6,479 bases of DNA from Candidatus Thalassarchaeaceae archaeon (GTDB lineage: Archaea; Thermoplasmatota; Poseidoniia; Poseidoniales; Thalassarchaeaceae): the NCBI GenBank assembly GCA_029250565.1, contig JAQXFA010000141.1:1-6479 (forward strand). Reading direction: 5' to 3'. Made by a program: the position numbers and the translations under genes. The notes beneath the pieces are model-generated. The model worked only from the letters and a program-made list of their open reading frames with translations. It had not been told where the DNA came from and made no database searches. Shown one piece after another: positions 1-5,831 of this stretch; within the stretch, counting starts at the first letter, position 1; each line of letters begins with the position of its first letter.

Positions 1-2
1 CT

Positions 3-320
3 AGCCTGTTTGTTTTGTTAGCAATTACCAAGCGCCGCAGAGCGAAACGGGACCACATCCGTTCAATTTTCTTTGAGACTGATGAGACCACTGGTGAGTT
101 GCCTCCGCTACCCATGGGTGGGGATTTACCACCTCCTCCAATGCCAGTGGTTGCCGGAAATGCGAGTTCTGATAATGCAGATGAAGGTGGTGCGAAAATG
201 GTTGATGGTCGAGTAAACTGTCCAGGTTGTTCATCATCACTCAAGATGCCAGAGGGGCGTCAACCACCATTCAAGTTCACCTGTCCAAAATGCAAAGAAT
301 CAGTTCGAGTAGTCGAATAA
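3..320 (+). CDS. C-terminal fragment of a membrane protein with cytoplasmic zinc-ribbon tail (5'-truncated)
   Basis: The frame is open to the left edge, so this is the 3' end of a longer gene; the TTG at 15 is an internal Leu codon, not a start. The visible 105 residues begin with a hydrophobic run (SLFVLLAI), probably the end of a transmembrane helix. A strongly basic patch (TKRRRAKR) follows, which by the positive-inside rule puts the tail in the cytoplasm. Next comes a Pro/Gly-rich linker (around PPLPMGGDLPPPPMP), then a C-terminal CPGC...CPKC module with 17 residues between the pairs, typical of a small zinc ribbon. The protein ends in VRVVE at TAA 318-320. The upstream part is probably an exported domain, as expected for a single C-terminal anchor, but it cannot be seen. 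Function is unknown. The zinc ribbon could bind a protein partner or nucleic acid. Confidence 0.8.
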   Translation, partial: SLFVLLAITKRRRAKRDHIRSIFFETDETTGELPPLPMGGDLPPPPMPVVAGNASSDNADEGGAKMVDGRVNCPGCSSSLKMPEGRQPPFKFTCPKCKESVRVVE

Positions 321-340
321 ATCTCATCTTGCTGAGATTT
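319..340. terminator. Hairpin between convergent genes, possible bidirectional terminator
   Basis: A perfect 8-bp inverted repeat (AAATCTCA / TGAGATTT) with a 6-nt loop overlaps the stop codon of the left gene and is followed by T residues (338-341). The convergent methyltransferase gene ends at 348, so both transcripts run into this element; the minus strand also shows a short T run after the stem. Position and symmetry suggest a shared terminator. Archaeal termination depends mainly on oligo-T tracts, and the one here is short, so the role is inferred. Confidence 0.45.
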
Positions 341-347
341 TCACCCA

Positions 348-1139
348 TCAATTTTGTTTCATTGCGACTAGAATGAAAGCAGTATGTCCCATCGGATTAT
401 TCCCCGGTCGAACCCCTCCTTTGGATGCTTTAGTCCAAACACGGTCAATTCGTTCACCTGCCCATTCAACTTCCAAGCCGGCTTCTTCACATGCTTCCCA
501 ACATGATTCCAATTGGCTGGTTACTGGACAATAACAGGAAAGTCTGCCGCCAACTGCTAACAGGGCTGAGAAATGAGGTATTGCACGCCATGGCTCTGGT
601 AAATCAATACTGATAGCATCAAAACGATCTGATATTGAACTAGCAGCATCCGCAGTCGCAGAATCATATGCATCTCCTTCAACAAGGTGAAACTCTGGAA
701 AACTCTCCCAACTTGAAGTTGCCAAGGCGACATTTTCCATCCCCACTTCAGCGTGTTCCTCACGAAGTTCTACTGTGGTTAGCAATCCATCTTTACCCAC
801 AATATTTGCCAAATGTAGGGTCAATCCTGCAGAGCCAAATCCAAGTTCTAAGACACGGTCACCGGAGGTTATTCCTAGCATTGAAGTAAGTAGTGAAGCA
901 TCCTTCGGAGTGATTATTTGAGCTCTTCTGTGCATCCCTTCAGTCATTTCTCTCAAGCGAGGTTTCAGTACCAAAAATTCCTTTTGACCAACTGATATTT
1001 TTTTACCCGGTTGAGCATCTTTTAGGTCTCGCGAGGGGTTGATTCTACCAATGCCACGAACTTTAATTTCACGATCTTCAATTTTTATGAGATGAACTTT
1101 CCCGCTCTCCTCTCGAAGTGCTAAAACTCGACCTTCCAT
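348..1139 (-). CDS. trmI: tRNA (adenine-N1)-methyltransferase, TrmI/GCD14 family
   Basis: A 263-residue class I SAM-dependent methyltransferase. Archaeal TrmI makes m1A in the tRNA T-loop (position 58, in some archaea also 57) and works as a tetramer; this is family knowledge. Seen here: an N-terminal small beta domain (about 1-60); the family signature RRAQIITPKDA (71-81); SAM motif I VLELGFGSAGLT (96-107); an acidic ribose-binding position in VELREEHA (Glu124); EGDAY (154-158); the catalytic-region motif DLPEPW (179-184); and the C-terminal RP...MGHTAFIL (244-257) that closes GCD14 proteins. Motif I reads GFGSAG where the family usually has GxGSG. All four cysteines (202, 204, 213, 217) cluster in one short segment. 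The ATG start is supported by GAGGGAG 4 nt upstream. The gene is divergent from lon and convergent with the left gene. The exact methylation position cannot be read from sequence. Confidence 0.92.
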   Translation of the reverse strand: MEGRVLALREESGKVHLIKIEDREIKVRGIGRINPSRDLKDAQPGKKISVGQKEFLVLKPRLREMTEGMHRRAQIITPKDASLLTSMLGITSGDRVLELGFGSAGLTLHLANIVGKDGLLTTVELREEHAEVGMENVALATSSWESFPEFHLVEGDAYDSATADAASSISDRFDAISIDLPEPWRAIPHFSALLAVGGRLSCYCPVTSQLESCWEACEEAGLEVEWAGERIDRVWTKASKGGVRPGNNPMGHTAFILVAMKQN

Positions 1140-1143
1140 GTTA

Positions 1144-1150
1144 CTCCCTC
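1144..1150 (-). promoter_or_regulatory. Shine-Dalgarno site of the methyltransferase gene
   Basis: Read on the minus strand, GAGGGAG lies 4 nt before the ATG at 1139. It supports that start and indicates a leadered transcript. No convincing TATA box could be fixed on the minus strand upstream of it. Confidence 0.6.
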
Positions 1151-1217
1151 AGGTTTGGCCGGGGGGTCATCTAAAGTCAATGCTTTGATTGGTGAAATTG
1201 GCAAAAAATTACTGAAA

Positions 1218-1240
1218 ACCCCACTAAATAAGCGTGGGGT
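1218..1240. repeat. Perfect inverted repeat in the divergent trmI-lon intergenic region
   Basis: ACCCCAC (1218-1224) and GTGGGGT (1234-1240) are exact reverse complements separated by a 9-nt AT-rich spacer. The repeat lies between the two divergent genes and upstream of the likely lon TATA box, so in DNA form it could be an operator for a dimeric regulator. If transcribed it would form a 7-bp GC-rich hairpin. Its centre (1229) is about 26 bp from the centre of the second palindrome (1255). The function is inferred from position only. Confidence 0.5.
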
Positions 1241-1247
1241 GCTGATA

Positions 1248-1262
1248 ACGCCCTATGGGCGT
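1248..1262. promoter_or_regulatory. Palindrome abutting the lon TATA-like box, candidate operator
   Basis: ACGCCC-TAT-GGGCGT is a perfect 6-bp inverted repeat with a 3-bp centre. It ends one base before the TATA-like sequence at 1264, where the BRE/TATA region bound by TFB and TBP would lie. A factor bound here would be placed to block or help initiation at lon. The half-sites resemble those of the neighbouring repeat at 1218-1240 (both A-C-x-C-C), which suggests paired sites. It does not resemble the AT-rich operator known to me for the Pyrococcus heat-shock regulator Phr. Confidence 0.45.
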
Positions 1263-1263
1263 A

Positions 1264-1273
1264 CTTTTATTTT
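1264..1273 (+). promoter_or_regulatory. TATA-like box, putative lon promoter
   Basis: CTTTTATTTT is the most T/A-rich tract in the 191-bp intergenic region. An archaeal start site about 25 nt downstream would fall near 1293-1298, giving a leader of about 35 nt that contains the strong Shine-Dalgarno site at 1318. The fit is plausible but rests on spacing alone. Confidence 0.35.
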
Positions 1274-1317
1274 GAGTGCGCAGTTTAATGATGGTCGGGG
1301 GACGAGCACACTTCAAC

Positions 1318-1324
1318 AGGAGGT
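1318..1324 (+). promoter_or_regulatory. Strong Shine-Dalgarno site that fixes the GTG start of lon
   Basis: AGGAGGT sits 6 nt upstream of GTG at 1331 and is the best ribosome-binding site in the window. It decides the start: the nearby ATG at 1338 is out of frame, and the conserved Lon sequence begins only about 65 residues downstream, so the acidic leader is evidently translated. Confidence 0.8.
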
Positions 1325-1330
1325 ATTGCA

Positions 1331-3421
1331 GTGTCTGATGAGGTGGATGAGATAGTTGCTGAGGAAGTCAGTGAAGATACTGAAATCCCAACATTAAATG
1401 TTGCAGATGCACCTCTCCCAGAGGATTGGGAATCAGAAGGCGAATTCGGCGACATTGAAATTTCTGAGGTTGACAAAATCGAGACCATGCCAGTTGATGA
1501 ATGGATTCAAACAGTTGACATTGAAACAACTGCAGATGTACCAATTCCTGAAAAATTGGTTGACCGAGTTATTGGTCAAGAATCAGCTAACATTGTAATC
1601 AAGAAAGCCGCTGAACAACGTCGTCACATGATGATGATTGGGGACCCTGGGACAGGGAAGTCAATGCTTGCTAGAGCAATGACTGAGTTAATGCCTGATG
1701 ACACTTTGGAGGATACACTATGTTATCCAAATGAAGAGGATGAGAATGAACCACGGGTTAGAACCGTGCCAGCAGGTAGAGGTGACAGAATTGTCAAAGA
1801 GAGAAGGGCTCAACTTCGAATGGCAAGGGAAAAGACCAACAAGACTCTGTTATTCATTACCGGATTTATCGCCGCAATTCTTGTTTGGATGACGATAATG
1901 ACTGGAGATATCCTTACTCTTTTATTCGGATTATTGATTCTTGGATTTGGATTCATGTTCTTGCGTAGCCGGCTTACAGCGGGTGATGACTCACGAATTC
2001 CGAAACTGCTTGTTAAGCACGAACGCGATGATGTCCCTCCATTTGTTGATGCAACTGGTAATTTAGCAGGTAGCCTGCTTGGCGATGTTCGCCACGACCC
2101 ATTTCAATCAGGAGGGATGGAGACTCCTGCGCATGACCGAGTCGAGGCAGGAGCAATTCACAAGGCCCATGGTGGCGTTTTGTTTATTGACGAAATCAAT
2201 CTACTTCGCTTAGAAGAACAGCAGGCATTACTCACCGCATTACAAGAGAAGCAACTACCTATCTCTGGACGCTCAGAGCGGTCCAGTGGTGCATTAACTA
2301 CAACAGAACCAGTTCCTTGTGATTTCATTTTGGTTGCAGCAGGTAACTTGGATGCCTTGCAAGGAATGCATCCTGCACTACGTAGCAGGATTCGTGGATA
2401 TGGTTACGAAGTTTTCGTCAATTCTGAGATGCCCGATACCGCTCGTAACCGCCGACGTGTAATTCGTTTCATCGCCCAAGAAGTTGCAAATGAGATGAAT
2501 AAAAAGAGTGGTGTTCCAATTCCGCACTTTGATCGCAGTTCAATTGCTGTGTTGTTAAGAGAATCCCAGAGGAGAGCAGGTAGACGTGGTAAACTCACTC
2601 TTCGCCTACGTGAACTTGGTGGATTAGTTCGGGTTGCTGGTGATCTTGCCTGTGCCGATGGTTCAGAATTCACATCTGCTCATCATGTGCTACGTGCACG
2701 AAATATTGCTAAACCCCTTGAACAACAAGTTGCTGACAGAATGATCGAGCGCCGAATGGATTACTCAATGATAGTGAACAGTGGCGAGAGAGTTGGCAGA
2801 GTAAATGGCTTGGCAGTTCTTGGTGCTAACACTGGCCTTTCTGACTTCAGTGGCATCATGTTACCAGTTGAAGCATTAGTAACTCCTTCACAAAAGAAGG
2901 GTGGCTCAATATTTGCTACTGGTGGATTATCAGATTTAGCAAAAGAATCTGTTACCAATGTAAGTGCAGTCATCAAGAAATTAACTGGCAAAGATGTTGC
3001 AGATTTTGACATTCACATTCAATTTGTTGACACTCATGGGGTTGACGGCGATTCAGCGAGCATCACCATCGCAGCAGCAGTAATTTCAGCACTTGAGGAG
3101 ATTCCAATTGACCAGAATTTAGCTATGACAGGTTCACTCTCAGTCCGTGGTGAAGTGCTTCCAATTGGCGGTGTTACAGCAAAGATTGAAGCGGCTGCAA
3201 AGTCAGGTATCTCACGAGTAATCATCCCACGCGCAAACATGAACGATGTTCTAATTGATGATGAATACAAAGATATGATTACCGTACTTCCTGTTGATAC
3301 TCTAGACGAAGTTCTAGAATACGCTTTGGTGGACGGCGATGCGCGCGCAAGTTTGGTAGAGCGGCTAGGTAAGATAGTTGACCGTTTGACCACTGATCAA
3401 GGTAGTCCAAGTACTGCTTGA
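1331..3421 (+). CDS. lonB: ATP-dependent protease LonB, archaeal membrane-anchored type
   Basis: A 696-residue AAA+ serine protease that unfolds and degrades proteins as a hexamer at the inner face of the cytoplasmic membrane. Domains in order: an acidic N-terminal extension (1 to about 65); the AAA+ start VDRVIGQESA (77-86); Walker A GDPGTGKS (104-111); two transmembrane helices (about 172-190 and 192-211) inserted in the ATPase domain, the hallmark of archaeal LonB; Walker B VLFIDEIN (283-290); sensor 1 AAGN (336-339); arginine-finger region RSRIRG (351-356); an alpha-helical lid with RLRELGG (425-431); and the C-terminal S16 protease domain with catalytic Ser575 in GDSAS and Lys618 in GGVTAK. 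All key residues are present, so it should be active. The usual archaeal LonB is somewhat shorter because it lacks this long acidic head. The start is GTG, chosen by the AGGAGGT 6 nt upstream. Expression is probably monocistronic from its own promoter. Confidence 0.97.
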   Translation: MSDEVDEIVAEEVSEDTEIPTLNVADAPLPEDWESEGEFGDIEISEVDKIETMPVDEWIQTVDIETTADVPIPEKLVDRVIGQESANIVIKKAAEQRRHMMMIGDPGTGKSMLARAMTELMPDDTLEDTLCYPNEEDENEPRVRTVPAGRGDRIVKERRAQLRMAREKTNKTLLFITGFIAAILVWMTIMTGDILTLLFGLLILGFGFMFLRSRLTAGDDSRIPKLLVKHERDDVPPFVDATGNLAGSLLGDVRHDPFQSGGMETPAHDRVEAGAIHKAHGGVLFIDEINLLRLEEQQALLTALQEKQLPISGRSERSSGALTTTEPVPCDFILVAAGNLDALQGMHPALRSRIRGYGYEVFVNSEMPDTARNRRRVIRFIAQEVANEMNKKSGVPIPHFDRSSIAVLLRESQRRAGRRGKLTLRLRELGGLVRVAGDLACADGSEFTSAHHVLRARNIAKPLEQQVADRMIERRMDYSMIVNSGERVGRVNGLAVLGANTGLSDFSGIMLPVEALVTPSQKKGGSIFATGGLSDLAKESVTNVSAVIKKLTGKDVADFDIHIQFVDTHGVDGDSASITIAAAVISALEEIPIDQNLAMTGSLSVRGEVLPIGGVTAKIEAAAKSGISRVIIPRANMNDVLIDDEYKDMITVLPVDTLDEVLEYALVDGDARASLVERLGKIVDRLTTDQGSPSTA

Positions 3422-3453
3422 GAATCCAGAGTTTATCATATACTGGAAACCAA

Positions 3454-3462
3454 TTCTATATT
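3454..3462 (+). promoter_or_regulatory. TATA-like box upstream of the lipoprotein hydrolase
   Basis: TTCTATATT lies in an AT-rich stretch between lon and the hydrolase. It would place a start site near 3484, giving a leader of about 44 nt to the ATG at 3528 or an almost leaderless transcript for the alternative TTG at 3486. A second AT-rich candidate, TTTATCATATA (3432-3442), cannot be excluded. No T-rich terminator is visible after lon. Confidence 0.3.
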
Positions 3463-3527
3463 GAATAATTGATGTTGGTGGACATTTGACCCAATCATTA
3501 ATCTCATATTCCATTTCTCATAGAGCC

Positions 3528-4925
3528 ATGAGAAGTTTGGTATTAGTGGTCATCATTCTGCTATTTAGCGCACTTTCAGGTTGTCTTGGAAGCACAGTAG
3601 ACAACGATCCAATCGATCCACCAGAGGATGATGTTTTACCTCCTTCTGATGTTGACAATAACACAACAATTCCACCTCAGGCAGAGGTATTCTATGATGT
3701 GGTTTATGCTAACGCTTCTACTAGCGATTTACTACTTGATCTCTACATTCCAAGTGGTGAAGGCCCCCACCCACTTTTTGTGAACATCCATGGGGGTGGT
3801 TGGGCTGCTGGTGACAAGGCATTACACCCTGAAAGTGCAGCCATGCAACTTTATGATTCAGGAAATGGTACATGGGCAGTTGCCAGCATTAATTATCGTT
3901 TGACAAACGAGGCTGTTTGGCCTGCACAAATTGAAGATGCCAAGGCTTCAATTCGTTGGTTGAAGGAAAATGCGGAAACATATCGGATTGATTCACAGAT
4001 GATTGTAGCCGGTGGCTCATCTGCAGGGGGGCATCTAAGCGTCATGTTAGCCGTTACTAATGGCGATACAATATATGATAACTCATCATTGGGAAGCATG
4101 AATTATTCTAGTGAAGTTAATGCAGTTGTTGATTGGTTTGGAGTCACTAATTTCTACACGCTTTCAGATTATTTTGAATCTCAAAATATCTCTAAGCCAT
4201 GGCCTATGGAGTCACTATTGGCCTGTAGCGTGGGGACTGATTGTACTAACGAATCGGTAATTTCAGCAAGCCCGGCATTACTTGTTAATGGAAGCGAACC
4301 ACCAATGCTATTGATGCATGGAGTTAATGACACTTCAGTTCCACCTTCACAGAGTCAGGAATTAGCAGATGCACTTTCGTCCAATAACTCAATATTTTGG
4401 CATCATGAATTTGCCGATGCTGAGCATGGAATTGGAAATCCTGAATGGAAGACTTCAGAAGTTGTTGATTTACTAAGTGATTTCCTTGAAGCAGTAAGAG
4501 ATGGCACAATTTCCCCACATGAAATTCAGCCAGAACCGTCGCTTGCAACGGAGTGTTTGAATGGCCATTCAAATTTAGTCATGCACATTCACCCTTCACT
4601 CGTAATTCAAATTGAGGATACCACTTACACAATTGCGGCTAATGTGGGTATTGATACAGATGCTTGTCCTTCTGCTATGCACGTCGCACATACACACGAT
4701 ACATCGGGGAAAATCCATGTTGAAACACATGAACCAGCTAACGTCACTCTAGGGGTGTTTACAGAAATATGGGGTATAATATTTGATGAAACTCAATTCG
4801 GGCCATATCAAGTGAATGAAACTAACGAATTGGTAATGATGGTTGATGGCGTCGTAAGTGATGATTGGGGTGACCACGTGTTTTCTGATGGTGAGTCTAT
4901 TCTCATTCATTATCGCGAGAGATAG
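3528..4925 (+). CDS. Exported lipoprotein: alpha/beta-hydrolase (BD-FAE/esterase type) fused to a His-rich C-terminal domain
   Basis: Residue numbers count from the alternative TTG at 3486; subtract 14 for the ATG at 3528. From the ATG comes MRSLVLVVIILLFSALSGC, a typical lipoprotein signal with Cys33 as lipidation site. The ATG was chosen because it gives a normal-length signal; the TTG start would add 14 residues and has only a weak GGTGG upstream. An acidic Pro-rich linker (34-65) precedes the hydrolase domain (about 66-340): oxyanion motif HGGGW (102-106), nucleophile Ser179 in GGSSAGG, Asp282 in HGVNDTSVP and His314 in DAEHG. The full triad predicts an active carboxylesterase, feruloyl-esterase-like enzyme or peptidase; the substrate is unknown. 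Residues 355-479 form a separate domain with HxH (367-369), HVAHTHD (399-405), IHVE (410-413) and a TLG...WG motif, like His-rich domains I recall from thaumarchaeal secreted proteins. About a dozen N-x-S/T sequons fit export. It ends at TAG, 47 bp before the next gene. Confidence 0.88.
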   Translation: MRSLVLVVIILLFSALSGCLGSTVDNDPIDPPEDDVLPPSDVDNNTTIPPQAEVFYDVVYANASTSDLLLDLYIPSGEGPHPLFVNIHGGGWAAGDKALHPESAAMQLYDSGNGTWAVASINYRLTNEAVWPAQIEDAKASIRWLKENAETYRIDSQMIVAGGSSAGGHLSVMLAVTNGDTIYDNSSLGSMNYSSEVNAVVDWFGVTNFYTLSDYFESQNISKPWPMESLLACSVGTDCTNESVISASPALLVNGSEPPMLLMHGVNDTSVPPSQSQELADALSSNNSIFWHHEFADAEHGIGNPEWKTSEVVDLLSDFLEAVRDGTISPHEIQPEPSLATECLNGHSNLVMHIHPSLVIQIEDTTYTIAANVGIDTDACPSAMHVAHTHDTSGKIHVETHEPANVTLGVFTEIWGIIFDETQFGPYQVNETNELVMMVDGVVSDDWGDHVFSDGESILIHYRER

Positions 4926-4940
4926 TAATTCAAATTCTAA

Positions 4941-4952
4941 GATATAATATTA
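4941..4952 (+). promoter_or_regulatory. TATA box upstream of the isoaspartyl peptidase gene
   Basis: GATATAATATTA is a clear TATA-like element in the short gap after the hydrolase gene, arguing for separate transcription of the downstream gene. Its centre is about 26 nt from the ATG at 4973, so it predicts a near-leaderless mRNA. This conflicts with the Shine-Dalgarno-like GAGGT at 4962, which such a start would exclude. Read-through from upstream could use the ribosome-binding site while the internal promoter gives a leaderless form. Confidence 0.4.
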
Positions 4953-4961
4953 GATGCTACT

Positions 4962-4966
4962 GAGGT
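4962..4966 (+). promoter_or_regulatory. Shine-Dalgarno site of the isoaspartyl peptidase gene
   Basis: GAGGT lies 6 nt before the ATG at 4973 and supports that codon over the in-frame ATG that directly follows at 4976. Confidence 0.55.
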
Positions 4967-4972
4967 AAATGT

Positions 4973-5767
4973 ATGATGGATAACGTTGGTACAATCTCTA
5001 GCCCAGCTATTGTATGCCATGGGGGTGCTGGGCACAGTGCTAAAGATCAGCCAGGTGTTGATGCTGCTGTTGAAGCAGGTTGGAACATACTGCAATCCGG
5101 AGGTACGGCGTTGGATGCTGCTTTAGCATCTGTAGTAATAATGGAAGATGACCCAGCATTGAATGCTGGAACTGGTGGTCGAATAAGGTCAGATGGTAGT
5201 TTACAACTCGATGCCGCAGTGATGACAAGCAACGGTCAATATGGGGCAATTACCTGCATTCAACAGACTAAGAATCCAATCCTAGTAGCGGCAAAACTAT
5301 TGGATGAAAAAGTCAACATTCTAGCTGGTAGAGGTGCTAGGGAATTTGCCGATAGCATAGGGATAGATCGAGAAGATGTAGAAGGCTCATTAAAACCCAC
5401 AGGAAATGACACAGTAGGGGCAGTTGTCCGTGATGAAACCGGACTTATTGTTGCGGCCTCATCAACTGGGGGTTGTACGGCAATGCCTGCAGGAAGAATT
5501 GGCGATGTCCCGTTAATTGGTGCTGGCTTATGGTGTGACGAACGTGTTGGGATTGCAGCAACAGGAATTGGTGAACAAATTACTCTCAAGATGTCGTCAG
5601 TTAGAATTGCTGACAGAGTGGCAGAAGGACATGACCTTGAAGAAGTTCTAAAGTGGGGGATTAATCAATATCCATCAGATGTTGAAGTCGGTTTCATAGC
5701 GTTGGCTAGTGAAGGTGTAGGGTTTGGGCTAGCAAATACCAAAATGCCGTGGGCATCAAAGGGCTGA
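4973..5767 (+). CDS. Isoaspartyl peptidase / plant-type L-asparaginase (Ntn-hydrolase, family T2)
   Basis: A 264-residue Ntn-hydrolase. Family members are made as inactive precursors that cut themselves before a Thr; that Thr, now N-terminal in the beta subunit, hydrolyses beta-aspartyl dipeptides (repairing or recycling damaged protein) and often L-asparagine. Seen here: HGGAG (16-20), PALNAGTGG (61-69) followed by DG and LDAAVM (79-84), the cleavage site GND-Thr147-VGAV, the second active-site Thr in SSTGG (163-167), the substrate-binding region GRIGDVPLIGAG (174-185) with Arg175 and Asp178, and ATGIGE (196-201). The predicted alpha chain is 1-146 and the beta chain 147-264. The protein is shorter than the usual 300 or so residues, mainly through a short linker before Thr147 and a short C-terminus. 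There is no signal peptide, so it is cytosolic. Whether dipeptides or asparagine are preferred cannot be told. The stop at 5765-5767 is followed by a five-T run (5776-5780), a weak terminator candidate. Confidence 0.93.
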   Translation: MMDNVGTISSPAIVCHGGAGHSAKDQPGVDAAVEAGWNILQSGGTALDAALASVVIMEDDPALNAGTGGRIRSDGSLQLDAAVMTSNGQYGAITCIQQTKNPILVAAKLLDEKVNILAGRGAREFADSIGIDREDVEGSLKPTGNDTVGAVVRDETGLIVAASSTGGCTAMPAGRIGDVPLIGAGLWCDERVGIAATGIGEQITLKMSSVRIADRVAEGHDLEEVLKWGINQYPSDVEVGFIALASEGVGFGLANTKMPWASKG

Positions 5768-5799
5768 ATGAACCATTTTTCCTGTCTAACTTCCGTTTG

Positions 5800-5808
5800 C
5801 TATTTACG
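5800..5808 (+). promoter_or_regulatory. TATA-like box upstream of the secreted-protein gene
   Basis: CTATTTACG is centred about 28 nt before the ATG at 5832, the spacing expected for a leaderless archaeal transcript. No good Shine-Dalgarno sequence precedes the ATG (only TAGGT further up), which agrees with a leaderless mRNA. Support comes from spacing and base composition only. Confidence 0.35.
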
Positions 5809-5831
5809 GCTCCCATGTTTTAGGTCCTCTC

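Noticed and set aside
1155..1355. Small 66-codon open frame in the trmI-lon spacer starting at TTG
   Set aside because: It starts at TTG without a convincing ribosome-binding site, overlaps the lon start out of frame, and covers both palindromes and the putative lon promoter. It looks like a chance frame, though not formally excluded.
3034..3393. Long minus-strand open frames opposite lon (also 2404-2673 and 2761-3012)
   Set aside because: They are antisense shadows of a clearly conserved protease sequence, with Ser/Arg-rich low-quality translations and no start signals.
3486..3527. TTG start extending the lipoprotein hydrolase by 14 residues
   Set aside because: The extension adds a poor n-region before a signal peptide that is already complete from ATG 3528. 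It is kept as an alternative because a TATA-like box would suit a near-leaderless start there.
5260..5589. Minus-strand open frame of 109 codons opposite the isoaspartyl peptidase
   Set aside because: The plus-strand frame carries all the family motifs; the reverse frame has none.
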